64,000 bases of DNA from Pseudomonas sp. 102515 (GTDB lineage Bacteria > Pseudomonadota > Gammaproteobacteria > Pseudomonadales > Pseudomonadaceae). A program made the translations under genes and the position numbers. The stretch is from positions 62,001-126,000 of the forward strand of contig NZ_JAVHTY010000001.1 of NCBI RefSeq assembly GCF_031085165.1. The letters are read 5' to 3'. Shown here one piece after another: positions 37,824 through 46,701 of the stretch. Numbering within the stretch: position 1 is the first letter of the stretch; each line of letters opens with the position of its first letter. A model generated the notes under the pieces. The model ran no database searches, had not been told where the DNA came from, and saw nothing but the letters and a program-made list of their open reading frames with translations.

Positions 37824-38780
37824 TTGGACCTTTCCGTCTTTTCCCTCATCGCCAGACGTCTCGGGGGCGGGTTACTGACCCTGCTCATCGTCTCGTTGCT
37901 GGTGTTCTTCGTCTCCGCGCTGCTGCCGGGCGATGCCGCGCAGCAGGCGCTGGGCCAATTCGCGCTGCCCGAGCAGGTCGCGGCGCTGCGCGCCCAGATG
38001 GGTCTCGACCAGCCCGCGTTGCTGCGCTACGTCCACTGGCTGAGCGGCCTTCTGCACGGCGATCTCGGCCAGTCGCTGGCCAACCAGATGCCGATCTCCG
38101 CCATGATCGGCGATCGGCTCGGCGGCTCCCTGATGCTGGCCGGGGTCACCGCCCTGGTGTCGGTACCCCTGGCGCTGGGCCTGGGCATCGTCTCGGCGAT
38201 GAACGCCGGGGGGCGGCTGGATCGTGCCCTCAACGTCTTCACCCTGGGTATCGTCGCGGTGCCGGAATTCCTGGTGGCGACCCTGGCGGTGCTGGTCTTC
38301 GCCGTGCATCTGCAGTGGACCTCGGCGCTGGCGTTCGCCCATGACATCGACGGCCCCCTGGACTTCCTGCGCGCCTATGCGCTGCCAGTAGGCACCCTGT
38401 GCTGCGTGATCGTGGCGCAGATGGCGCGGATGACCCGTGCCGCCCTGGTCGAGCAGTTGCAGAGTCCCTATGTGGAAATGGCGCGGCTCAAGGGCGTCGG
38501 CCCGGTGCGCGCCGTCCTGCGCCATGCCTTGCCCAATGCCGTGGGTCCGATCGCCAATTCCATCGCCCTGAGTCTTTCCTACCTGATGGGTGGGGTGGTG
38601 ATCGTCGAGACCATCTTCAACTACCCGGGCATCGCCCAGCTGATGGTGGACGGGGTCGCCAGCCGCGACCTGCCGCTGATCCAGGCCTGCGCCATGCTGT
38701 TCTGCTGCGCCTACCTGGTCCTCATGACCCTGGCGGATCTCTGCGCCATCCTGTCCAATCCGAGGCTGAGAACGCTATGA
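37824..38780 (+). CDS. Dipeptide-type ABC permease 1 (DppB-like)
   Basis: 318 residues from TTG 37824; AGGAGG at 37813-37818 is ideally spaced for it, while the long frame to 37620 overlaps the previous gene. N-terminal helix with RRLGGGLLTLLIVSLLVFF, the family LPGD motif, and the EAA coupling loop ARLKGVGPVRAVLRHALPNAVGP. Overlaps the next permease by 4 bp. Confidence 0.92.
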   Translation: MDLSVFSLIARRLGGGLLTLLIVSLLVFFVSALLPGDAAQQALGQFALPEQVAALRAQMGLDQPALLRYVHWLSGLLHGDLGQSLANQMPISAMIGDRLGGSLMLAGVTALVSVPLALGLGIVSAMNAGGRLDRALNVFTLGIVAVPEFLVATLAVLVFAVHLQWTSALAFAHDIDGPLDFLRAYALPVGTLCCVIVAQMARMTRAALVEQLQSPYVEMARLKGVGPVRAVLRHALPNAVGPIANSIALSLSYLMGGVVIVETIFNYPGIAQLMVDGVASRDLPLIQACAMLFCCAYLVLMTLADLCAILSNPRLRTL

Positions 38781-39679
38781 CCCGACCCGTGACTCCCGTA
38801 CGTGCCGCGTCCGTCCTGCCGGTGGATGGCAAGACCCTCGACGCCCAGTTGTCACCCCCCCGTACCCGGCGACCGGCCCGCTGGTCGCTGACCGCCATCC
38901 TCGGCGGCGTCCTGGTGGCCTTCTGGCTGTTCATCGCCCTGTTCGGCGTCTGGCTGGCGCCCTATGACCCGGGCGCTTTGGGCGACAGCGCGGTGCTGGC
39001 CAGCTATAGCCCAGCACACCTGCTGGGCACCGACTACCTGGGCCGCGACGTGCTCAGCCGCATCCTCGACGGCGCCCGCTTTACCGTGGGTCTGGCGCTG
39101 GTGGCGGCGGTGCTGGCCTGCGTGCTGGGCACCGGCCTCGGTCTGCTGGCGGCGCTGTCCGGGCGCTGGGTGGACGAGCCGCTGTCGCGGCTGATCGATG
39201 CGCTGATCTCGCTGCCGAGCAAGATGCTGGCGCTGGTGATGGTCTCGGCCTTCGGCTCCTCGGTGCCGTTGCTGATCGTCATGGCGGTGGTGGGCTATGC
39301 CCCCGGCTGCTACCGCATCGCCCGCAGCCTGGCGATGAACCTCATCGAGCTGGAGTACGTGCAGGTCGCCCGCACCCGTGGCGAAGGCCGGCTGTACATC
39401 GCCCTGCGGGAGATGCTGCCCAACATGCGCCTGCCGCTGCTCACCGACCTGGGCCTGAGATTCGTCTACATCGTGCTGCTGCTCAGCGGCATGAGCTTTC
39501 TCGGTCTCGGCGTGCAACCGCCGAATGCCGACCTCGGCTCCCTGGTCCGGGAAAACATCGGCGGTCTGGCCGACGGCGCCCCGGCGGTGCTGATGCCGGC
39601 CCTGGCCATCGGCACCCTGACCGTGGGCGTCAACCTGCTCATCGACCGTTTCGGCGCGCGACGCCGGGGAGGGCGCTGA
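38777..39679 (+). CDS. Dipeptide-type ABC permease 2 (DppC-like)
   Basis: 300 residues from ATG 38777. A long cytoplasmic N-terminus (about 35 residues) precedes the first helix; LLGTDYLGRDVLSRILDGARFTV is the DppC/OppC signature, followed by the EAA loop ARTRGEGRLYIALREMLPNMRLPLL. Coupled to permease 1 by overlap and 1 bp from the ATPase gene. Confidence 0.93.
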   Translation: MTRPVTPVRAASVLPVDGKTLDAQLSPPRTRRPARWSLTAILGGVLVAFWLFIALFGVWLAPYDPGALGDSAVLASYSPAHLLGTDYLGRDVLSRILDGARFTVGLALVAAVLACVLGTGLGLLAALSGRWVDEPLSRLIDALISLPSKMLALVMVSAFGSSVPLLIVMAVVGYAPGCYRIARSLAMNLIELEYVQVARTRGEGRLYIALREMLPNMRLPLLTDLGLRFVYIVLLLSGMSFLGLGVQPPNADLGSLVRENIGGLADGAPAVLMPALAIGTLTVGVNLLIDRFGARRRGGR

Positions 39680-39680
39680 G

Positions 39681-41525
39681 ATGGAATTACTGGTAGAGGT
39701 CAAGGACCTGCGCGTGGTCGCCCAAGGCGACGACGGCAGCGAAACCGCCATCGTCAAGGACATCGGCTTCAACCTGGCCAAGGGCGAGGTGCTGGCGCTG
39801 ATCGGTGAATCCGGCTCGGGCAAGACCACCATCGCCCTGTCGCTGCTCGGCTATGCCCGTGAAGGCTGCCGGCTGGCCGGCGGCTCCATCCGCGTCGGCG
39901 ACACCCAGGTGCTGGAGCTGGACGCCGGTGGCCTGCGCCGCCTGCGTGGCCGCACCGTGGCCTACATCGCCCAGAGCGCGGCGGCGGCCTTCAATCCGTC
40001 GCGGCGGCTGATGGAACAGATCATCGAAAGCGCCCTGATCCATGGCGTGCTGACCCGCCGGGACGCCGAGGCGCGGGCGCTGCAGCTGTTCAAGGAGCTG
40101 GCGCTGCCGGATCCCGAACACATCGGCCAGCGCTATCCGCACCAGGTCTCGGGTGGCCAGTTGCAGCGGCTGATGGCGGCCATGGCGCTGATCACCGATC
40201 CGACCCTGGTGATCCTCGACGAACCCACCACGGCGTTGGACGTCACCACCCAGATCGAGGTGCTGCGGGTGTTCAAGCAGGTGGTGCGCGAGCGGGGCGT
40301 GACCGCCATCTACGTCTCCCACGACCTGGCCGTGGTGGCCCAGATGGCCGATCGCATCCTGGTACTCAATGGCGGCGAGGTCTACGAGAATCGCCGCACC
40401 GAGCGCCTGCTCGCCAATGCCCGCCATCCCTATACCCGCAGCCTGCTGGCGGCGGCCCGGCCGGAGCCCCTGGCGGAACGTGGGCTGCCCACCGTGGAGA
40501 CCACGGCGCCGGTGCTGGAGGTCAAGGATCTGGTGGCCGGCTATGGCCCCATCGGCGCCGACGGCCTGCCGCGCTACCGGGTGCTGGAGGGCATCGACCT
40601 GCGCATCGGCGCCGGCCAGGCCCTGGGCGTGATCGGCGAATCCGGCTCGGGCAAATCGACCCTGGCGCGGGTGATCGCCGGCCTGCTGCCGCCGGCCCAG
40701 GGCAGCGTGCGCCTGGGTGGCGAACTGCTGCCGCCGGGTCTGGAAGGCCGCACCCGCGAACAGTTCCGCCGGGTGCAGCTGGTCTACCAGAATGCCGACA
40801 CGGCGCTCAATCCGGCCCACAGCGTGGAACGCATCCTCATGCGCCCGCTGGAGACCTATCACGCCTTCGACAAGGCCACCCGCCAGCGCAAGGTCCGCGA
40901 ATTGCTCGACCGGGTGCAGCTGCCGGCCAGCCTCGCCAGCCGCCGTCCGGGGGAGCTGTCCGGTGGCCAGAAGCAGCGGGTCAACCTGGCCCGGGCGCTG
41001 GCCGCAGAACCCGCGCTGATCCTCTGCGACGAAGTCACCTCGGCACTGGATACCGTGGTCGGCGCCGCCATCCTCGATCTGCTCGCCGAATTGCGTCGCG
41101 AACTGGGGCTGGCCTATCTGTTCATCAGCCACGACATCTCCACGGTGCGCAGCCTCTGCGACGAGGTGCTGGTGCTCTATGCCGGCCAGCCGGTGGAGCT
41201 GGGCACCCCGACCACGCTGCAGCATCCGACGCTCCATCCCTACACCGAATTGCTCACCGCCTCGGTGCCGGCGCTGCGCCAGGGCTGGCTGGAGGAGCAA
41301 CCCATCCGCACGGCGGTCCCTCTGGTCTCGTCACCGCCCGCCAGCGGTCGGCTCTGCAGCTTCCTGCAACGCTGCCCGGTGCGTCTCGAAGGCCGTTGCG
41401 ACCGCGTGCCGCCGAGGCCCCAGACCCTGGCCGGGGGCAACCGCATCCTCTGTCATCATGACGGCGAGACCCTGCAGCGCCTGCAGGGCGGTGCCGTGCT
41501 GCACACCCAAGGAGTTCGCGCATGA
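39681..41525 (+). CDS. Fused double ATPase for dipeptide-type ABC importer (DppD-DppF fusion)
   Basis: 614 residues with two complete ATPase domains. Domain 1: GESGSGKTT, signature VSGGQLQRLMAAMAL, LVILDEPTTALDV. Domain 2: GESGSGKST, LSGGQKQRVNLARALA, LILCDEVTSALDT. Each half is followed by the Opp/Dpp C-terminal zone HPYTRSLLAA and HPYTELLTA, and the last one by a Cys-bearing CSFLQRCPVRLEGRCD segment typical of the FeS-like oligopeptide ATPase tail. Two domains in one chain replaces the usual two proteins. Confidence 0.93.
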   Translation: MELLVEVKDLRVVAQGDDGSETAIVKDIGFNLAKGEVLALIGESGSGKTTIALSLLGYAREGCRLAGGSIRVGDTQVLELDAGGLRRLRGRTVAYIAQSAAAAFNPSRRLMEQIIESALIHGVLTRRDAEARALQLFKELALPDPEHIGQRYPHQVSGGQLQRLMAAMALITDPTLVILDEPTTALDVTTQIEVLRVFKQVVRERGVTAIYVSHDLAVVAQMADRILVLNGGEVYENRRTERLLANARHPYTRSLLAAARPEPLAERGLPTVETTAPVLEVKDLVAGYGPIGADGLPRYRVLEGIDLRIGAGQALGVIGESGSGKSTLARVIAGLLPPAQGSVRLGGELLPPGLEGRTREQFRRVQLVYQNADTALNPAHSVERILMRPLETYHAFDKATRQRKVRELLDRVQLPASLASRRPGELSGGQKQRVNLARALAAEPALILCDEVTSALDTVVGAAILDLLAELRRELGLAYLFISHDISTVRSLCDEVLVLYAGQPVELGTPTTLQHPTLHPYTELLTASVPALRQGWLEEQPIRTAVPLVSSPPASGRLCSFLQRCPVRLEGRCDRVPPRPQTLAGGNRILCHHDGETLQRLQGGAVLHTQGVRA

Positions 41526-41827
41526 CTTCCCGCTTCCAGCGACTCGGCGAGACCGGCCGGCCGCAGGTCAGCCTCAGTGTCGACGGCCTACCGGTCACGG
41601 CGCTGGCCGGCGACACACTGATGGTCGCCTTGCTCGCCAACGGCCCGGCGTTGCGCCGTTCCGAATTCGGCGACGAGCGTCGCGCCGGCTTCTGCCTGAT
41701 GGGCGCCTGCCAGGATTGCTGGGTCTGGACCACCGCGGGCGAACGCCTGCGCGCCTGCGGCACCGAGGTCCGCGAAGGCTTGCAGATCCTCACCACGCAA
41801 CCGGAGGCGGTATGGAATCGGGCCTAG
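41522..41827 (+). CDS. (2Fe-2S) subunit of opine-oxidase/HcnA-like dehydrogenase
   Basis: 101 residues. A compact plant-type ferredoxin fold (Fer2_4) with the cluster Cys residues in GFCLMGACQDCWVW and a later LRACGT. Such small subunits partner an FAD/NAD-type and an FAD oxidase subunit in octopine/nopaline oxidase, hydrogen cyanide synthase HcnABC and D-hydroxyproline dehydrogenase. Overlaps the ATPase gene by 4 bp and the next gene by 16 bp. Confidence 0.9.
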   Translation: MTSRFQRLGETGRPQVSLSVDGLPVTALAGDTLMVALLANGPALRRSEFGDERRAGFCLMGACQDCWVWTTAGERLRACGTEVREGLQILTTQPEAVWNRA

Positions 41828-43227
41828 CGAAAGCGAGCGCGAACGCGCCACGGGTGGTCATCGTCGGGGCTGGTCCGGCGGGCGTGCGCTGCGCGGAAAC
41901 CCTGCTGGCTGCCGGCATCACCCCGGTGGTGATCGATGAGAATCGCCGCGACGGCGGCCAGATCTATCGCCGCCAGCCCGAGGGTTTCCAGCGTCCCTAT
42001 GCCACCCTCTATGGCAGCGAGGCAAGCAAGGCCGAAAGCCTGCACCGCACCTTCGACGGCCTGCGCGGGCGCCTCGACTACCGCCCCGACACCCTGGCCT
42101 GGCACCTGCACGAGCGCACCCTCTACACGGTGCAGGGCAACCGCCAGCGCACCCTGGAGTTCGATGCCCTGGTGCTCTGCACCGGCGCGAGCGACCGCCT
42201 GCTGCCGGTATCGGGCTGGAATCTGGCCGGCACCTATACCCTGGGCGGCGCCCAGATCGCCCTCAAGGCGCAGGCGGTGTCCATTGGCCGGCGAGTGATC
42301 TTTCTTGGCAGCGGCCCCTTGCTCTACCTGGTCGCCGCCCAATACCAGCAGGCCGGCGCCACGGTGGCGGCGGTGCTCGACACCGCGCCGCTGCGCCTGC
42401 GCGCCCAGGCCACGCCCAAGCTGCTGGCCCGCCCGGGCGTGGCCTGGAAGGGCGTGCAACTCATGGCCTCGCTCAAGCACGCCGGGGTGCCGTTGCACTT
42501 TGGCGTTACCCCACTGGAGATCCTCGGCGATGCCGAGCAGGGCGTGCGCGGCGCGGCCTTCGCCGATGCGCGTGGCCTGCGTCAGGAGGTGGCGGGCGAC
42601 GCCGTGGGCCTGGGGTATCACCTGCGACCGGAAACCCAGCTGGGCGACCTGGCCCGCTGCGCCTTCGAATTCGAGCGGGCGACCGGCCAGTGGGTGCTGC
42701 AACTGGATGCCGACGGTCGCACCTCCACGCCAGGGGTCTATGCCGCGGGCGATGGTGCCCGGGTACGGGGCGCCGACGGGGCCGAGCTGGCCGGGCAACT
42801 GGCCGCCTGCGCGGTCCTGGCCGATCTCGGCCGCACACCGCCCAATGGCCTCGCCGAGCGCTGCCGCGAGGCGCTGACGGTCCAGGAGCGCTTCCGCCTG
42901 GGCCTGGCCGAGGCCTTTCCCTGGCCCGCGAAACAGATGGCCAGCCTGCCGGACACCGCGGTGGTCTGCCGCTGCGAAGGCATCACCGCCGGCGAACTGC
43001 GCGCCGTGGTGCGCGAGAAGGGCGCCCAGGAAGCCAACCGGGCCAAGGCCTTCAGCCGGGTCGGCATGGGTCGCTGCCAGGGTCGCTATTGCGCCCAGGC
43101 CGGCGCCGAGATCGTCGCCGCCGAATCCGGGGTGCCGGCGGAGGCCGTCGGCCGCCTGCGCGGCCAGGCACCGGTCCGCCCATTGCCGCTGGGCATCGTC
43201 ACCAGCGAAGAGGAGCTTTCGTCATGA
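41812..43227 (+). CDS. FAD/NAD-type oxidoreductase subunit with C-terminal BFD cluster (OoxA/HcnB-like)
   Basis: 471 residues from ATG 41812 with CGGAGG upstream. N-terminal dinucleotide motif VVIVGAGPAGVRCAE and GGQIYRR, a second nucleotide site FLGSGPLLYLVAAQ, TPGVYAAGDGA for FAD, and a C-terminal BFD-like [2Fe-2S] domain (VVCRCEGIT ... GRCQGRYC). This is the alpha subunit type of the three-part opine-oxidase family. It passes electrons from the oxidase subunit, probably to the respiratory chain. Confidence 0.9.
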   Translation: MESGLAKASANAPRVVIVGAGPAGVRCAETLLAAGITPVVIDENRRDGGQIYRRQPEGFQRPYATLYGSEASKAESLHRTFDGLRGRLDYRPDTLAWHLHERTLYTVQGNRQRTLEFDALVLCTGASDRLLPVSGWNLAGTYTLGGAQIALKAQAVSIGRRVIFLGSGPLLYLVAAQYQQAGATVAAVLDTAPLRLRAQATPKLLARPGVAWKGVQLMASLKHAGVPLHFGVTPLEILGDAEQGVRGAAFADARGLRQEVAGDAVGLGYHLRPETQLGDLARCAFEFERATGQWVLQLDADGRTSTPGVYAAGDGARVRGADGAELAGQLAACAVLADLGRTPPNGLAERCREALTVQERFRLGLAEAFPWPAKQMASLPDTAVVCRCEGITAGELRAVVREKGAQEANRAKAFSRVGMGRCQGRYCAQAGAEIVAAESGVPAEAVGRLRGQAPVRPLPLGIVTSEEELSS

Positions 43228-44381
43228 ACCAGACCGCCAACCGCGCGGACGTCATCGTCGTCGGCGCCGGCATCATGGGCAGCGCGAGCGCCTTCTTCCT
43301 GCGCCGCCGTGGCCTGTCGGTGCTCCTGCTGGAGCGCGACCAGGTCGGGCGCTTCGCCAGCGGCACCAATTTCGGTAACGTCCGCCGCCAGGGCCGCTAC
43401 CTGACCCAGGTGGCGCTGTCCAACCGTTCCCGCGGCCTCTGGGGTCGCCTGCCCGAGTTGATCGGTGATGACCTGGAATTCATCCCCGGCGGCCATCTGC
43501 GGGTGGTCTACGATCCCGGCCGCATCGCCATGCTGCACGAGTACGCTCGGGCGCCGGAGACCGCCGCCCTGGACCTGCAGGTGCTCGAAGGTGCGGCCCT
43601 GCACGAGAAGTTTCCCTACCTGGGCCCCGAGGTGGTGGCCGGCTCCTACGCGCCCCACGATGGCCACGCCAATCCGCGCCTGGCCGCCCCGGCCTTTGCC
43701 CGCGCCGCGGTACGCGAGGGCGTCAGCCTGCAGGAAGGGGTGGAGATCACCCAGGTTATCAAGCCGGATGGCGACTTCCTGGTGCAGGCCGCCGACGGCC
43801 GTCGCTATCAGGCGCCGCGGCTGCTGATCACCGCCGGAGCCTGGGGCAGTCGGCTGTCGAGCCAGTTCGGCGAGCCGGTGCCGATCGAGACCCACGGACC
43901 GCAGATGGGCGTCACCGAGCCCTTGCCCTATGCCTTCAAGGAGGCGGTAGGCGTCTCTTCGCCGCTGGTGAGCGAAACCATCTACTTCCGCCAGATCCCG
44001 CGCGGCAACGTGATCTTCGGCGGCTGCTTCCGCACCCGACCGGACCTGGCCACCCGTCTGGCCCGCGCCGAGCCCAACGGCCTGCTCAATCAGCTCACCC
44101 AGCTGCGGCGCCTGGCGCCGGCCCTGGGCCGGGTCAATGTGATCCGTACCTGGAGTGGGGTGGAGGGCTATATCGCCGACGACCTGCCGATCATGGGGCC
44201 GAGCAGCCAGGTGGACGGCCTCTACTACGCCTTCGGCTTCTGCGGCGCCGGCTTCCAGCTCGGTCCGGGCGTGGGTGACACCATGGCCGAACTCATCGCC
44301 ACTGGCCGTACCGAGACGCCGCTGGCGGCCTTCGCCATCGGCCGCTTCGCGCAGCCCCGCAGCGAGAGCCTCGCCGGATGA
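43224..44381 (+). CDS. FAD oxidase (catalytic) subunit, OoxB/HcnC-like
   Basis: 385 residues from ATG 43224. DAO fold: VIVVGAGIMGSASAFFLRRRG, FASGTNFGNVRRQGRYL, and C-terminal LPIMGPSSQVDGLYYAFGFCGAGFQLGPGVG. This subunit oxidises the secondary amine (opine, imino acid or glycine-type C-N bond) in the trimer. Overlaps both neighbours by 4 bp, so the three subunits and the deacylase are made together. Confidence 0.9.
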   Translation: MNQTANRADVIVVGAGIMGSASAFFLRRRGLSVLLLERDQVGRFASGTNFGNVRRQGRYLTQVALSNRSRGLWGRLPELIGDDLEFIPGGHLRVVYDPGRIAMLHEYARAPETAALDLQVLEGAALHEKFPYLGPEVVAGSYAPHDGHANPRLAAPAFARAAVREGVSLQEGVEITQVIKPDGDFLVQAADGRRYQAPRLLITAGAWGSRLSSQFGEPVPIETHGPQMGVTEPLPYAFKEAVGVSSPLVSETIYFRQIPRGNVIFGGCFRTRPDLATRLARAEPNGLLNQLTQLRRLAPALGRVNVIRTWSGVEGYIADDLPIMGPSSQVDGLYYAFGFCGAGFQLGPGVGDTMAELIATGRTETPLAAFAIGRFAQPRSESLAG

Positions 44382-45529
44382 ACAGCCAGGACCTGCTGCG
44401 CACCCTGATCGGCTTTCCCACCGTCTCCGCCGACTCCAACCTGGCGCTGATCCAGCATGTGCAGGGTCTGCTGGAAGCCGCCGGCGTCGCCTGCCGACGG
44501 GTGCTCGACGAGAGCGGACGCAAGGCCAATCTCTTCGCCAGCGTCGGCCCGAGCGACGTGCCCGGCGTGCTGCTCTCCGGGCATACCGACGTGGTGCCCG
44601 TGGCCGGCCAGGCCTGGACCCTGCCGCCGTTCGACGGGACCCTCAAGGACGGCCGGATCTATGGCCGCGGCGCCTGCGACATGAAGGGCTTCGTCGCCTG
44701 CGCGGTGGTGGCCTTGCTGGCCGCCGCCCGGGGGGCGCCGCTCAAACGCCCGTTGCAACTGGCCTTGTCCCACGACGAAGAGATCGGCTGCGTCGGGGTC
44801 CGCCGTCTGCTGGACGTACTGGAGCTGGCTCCGGTGCGCCCCTTCCTTTGCATCGTCGGCGAACCCACGGACCTGCAGGTCGCTCTCGGTCACAAAGGCA
44901 AGGCCGCGTTACGCGCCCACTGCCATGCCCAGGAAGGTCATTCCTCGTTGGCGCCGCTGCACGTCAACGCCATCCACCTGGCCAGCGACCTGGTCGGCGC
45001 CCTGCGCGCCAGCCAGCGGCGCCTGGCGGAAGAGGGCGCGCACGACGCAGCCTACGATCTTCCCTATACCACCCTGCATGTCGGGCGGATCGAGGGTGGC
45101 AAGGCACTCAACATCGTGCCCAACCTCTGCACCCTGGACTTCGAGATCCGACACCTGCCGGCGGACGATCCCGCCAGCCTGGTCGCCGCGCTGCAGGAGA
45201 CGGCGGACAGCCTGGTCAGGGAGGCACGGCCAACCTCAGCCAAGGCCGCCATCGAGATCGAGACGGTCAACGCCTATCCGGGCCTGGATACGCACCCCAG
45301 CATCGAAGCCGTGCGCTTCCTGCAGACGCTGGTCGAGCCGGGCACCGCTCAGCTCAAGGTGGCCTTCGGCACCGAAGGCGGCCTCTTCGCCAGTCGGCTG
45401 GACACCCCGGTGGTAGTCTGCGGCCCCGGCAGCATCGAGCAGGCGCACAAGCCGGACGAGTATGTCGAGCTGAGCCAGCTCGCCGCCTGTGACGCCTTGC
45501 TGGGACGGTTGCGAGTGGCCCTGGGTTGA
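44378..45529 (+). CDS. M20 metallo-deacylase, ArgE-like (first copy)
   Basis: 383 residues of the ArgE/DapE family: SGHTDVVP (metal His/Asp), GRGACDMKGF (bridging Asp), SHDEEIGC (catalytic Glu pair), VGEPTDL and C-terminal IEQAHKPDEY (metal His). Annotated relatives remove acetyl from N-acetylornithine, but in this operon, directly after an opine-type oxidase, its substrate is more likely the N-acyl or N-substituted product of that oxidase. Paralogue at 55599-56750. Confidence 0.9.
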   Translation: MNSQDLLRTLIGFPTVSADSNLALIQHVQGLLEAAGVACRRVLDESGRKANLFASVGPSDVPGVLLSGHTDVVPVAGQAWTLPPFDGTLKDGRIYGRGACDMKGFVACAVVALLAAARGAPLKRPLQLALSHDEEIGCVGVRRLLDVLELAPVRPFLCIVGEPTDLQVALGHKGKAALRAHCHAQEGHSSLAPLHVNAIHLASDLVGALRASQRRLAEEGAHDAAYDLPYTTLHVGRIEGGKALNIVPNLCTLDFEIRHLPADDPASLVAALQETADSLVREARPTSAKAAIEIETVNAYPGLDTHPSIEAVRFLQTLVEPGTAQLKVAFGTEGGLFASRLDTPVVVCGPGSIEQAHKPDEYVELSQLAACDALLGRLRVALG

Positions 45530-45544
45530 GGCCACCCGGTCTGT

Positions 45545-46471
45545 TCAGTAGCCCCGCTGGCGATCCACCAGACCCCGCATAGGCTCACCGCGCTGATGGC
45601 GCCGGATATTCTCCAGCAGCACGGTGAACGCCGTTTCCGGCACCGTCATGGCGCCCACGTGGGGCGTCAGCCAGATGCGCGGATGGTGCCAGAAGGGATG
45701 GTCGGCCGCGGGCGGTTCGGGTTCCACCACATCCAGTATCGCCTGGCTCAACCGACCGCTGTCCAAGGCCGCCAGCAGATCGGCCTCCACCAGCTGGGCG
45801 CCACGCCCCAGGTTGATCAGGCTGGCACCACGAGGTAGGGCGGCGAACAGTTCGCCATCGAGAATTCCACGCGTCTCCCGGGTCAGCGGCAGCAAGCAGA
45901 TGAGAATTTCGCAGTCGGCGAGAAACGCCGGCAGCTGATCGGGGCCGGCATGACAGCGCACCCCTGGCAGTTCACGGGGGGATCGCGACCAGCCCGACAG
46001 CGCGAAGCCAAAGCTCTTCAGTCGCTCCAGCACTGCCTGGCCGATCTGGCCGAGACCAAGCACCCCCACGCGTCTGTTCTCCGCCGTCACCAGGGCATGT
46101 TCCTGCCAGCGCCCCGCGCCTTGTTGGTCGAGGTAGCGCGGCAGCTGGCGATGCAGGGCCAGGACCATGAGCGTCGCGTACTCCACCATGCCCGCGACGA
46201 TACCGGGATCGAGCATGCGCACCACAGGCAAGTGGGCAGGCAGCAGGCTCAGGTCGAACTGATCGATCCCGGCCGAGGTGGCGAACAGCACGTCCAGATT
46301 GGGAAAACGGCTGGCGAGGTCCTCCGGCGGCTGCCAGCAAGCCAGGTAGCGGATCTCTTCGGGATCGCCCACGTCCGGCCATTGGCGAAAGGCGATATCG
46401 GGCGCGCGTTCCTGGAACAGGTGTCGCCAGGCCTGGCCACGTTCGGGATCGGCCTTGTAGAGCAGCGTCAT
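45545..46471 (-). CDS. D-2-hydroxyacid dehydrogenase, GhrA-like
   Basis: 308 residues. NAD-binding GVLGLGQIGQAV, catalytic Arg in INLGRGAQLVEADLL, Glu in VVEPEPP and His in LTPHVGAMT. GhrA-type enzymes reduce glyoxylate and hydroxypyruvate, or act on other 2-keto acids. It is convergent with the importer/deacylase operon (16 bp) and divergent from the bicupin gene; it may reduce the keto acid released when an opine is oxidised. Confidence 0.9.
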   Translation of the reverse strand: MTLLYKADPERGQAWRHLFQERAPDIAFRQWPDVGDPEEIRYLACWQPPEDLASRFPNLDVLFATSAGIDQFDLSLLPAHLPVVRMLDPGIVAGMVEYATLMVLALHRQLPRYLDQQGAGRWQEHALVTAENRRVGVLGLGQIGQAVLERLKSFGFALSGWSRSPRELPGVRCHAGPDQLPAFLADCEILICLLPLTRETRGILDGELFAALPRGASLINLGRGAQLVEADLLAALDSGRLSQAILDVVEPEPPAADHPFWHHPRIWLTPHVGAMTVPETAFTVLLENIRRHQRGEPMRGLVDRQRGY

Positions 46472-46584
46472 GGGAGGTCTCCGGCAAAGCTCAAGGATGG
46501 CGTATCGGGGCGGTAGTTTGTCCCGAAACCCCGCACGTCATCACCATGATCGGCGGTGCGGTGGAAACTGCGCCGCATAAGCGG

Positions 46585-46652
46585 AAAACGGCAGCTTCTG
46601 TGCCGGCCTGGGGCGCAAACGCGATAACCCAGGCGCCCTGGCGGTCGATACT
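46585..46652 (+). promoter_or_regulatory. Shared-box promoter, copy C (before bicupin gene)
   Basis: AAAACGG-CAGC-TTCTGT (46585-46601) followed by a -10 hexamer GATACT at 46647-46652. The distance from the first base of the box to the -10 is 62 bases, the same as in copies A and B. The CCGCAAAC arm is not conserved here. The box also lies in the divergent gap before the dehydrogenase at 46471. Confidence 0.6.
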
Positions 46653-46701
46653 GGCCTGGTCCGCGGCGCACCTGCCGCGCCTCTCGACGTGAGGATCCGC
46701 C

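Noticed and set aside
39687-41300. 537-codon minus-strand frame
   Set aside because: Antisense to the fused double ATPase, which has all Walker and signature motifs.
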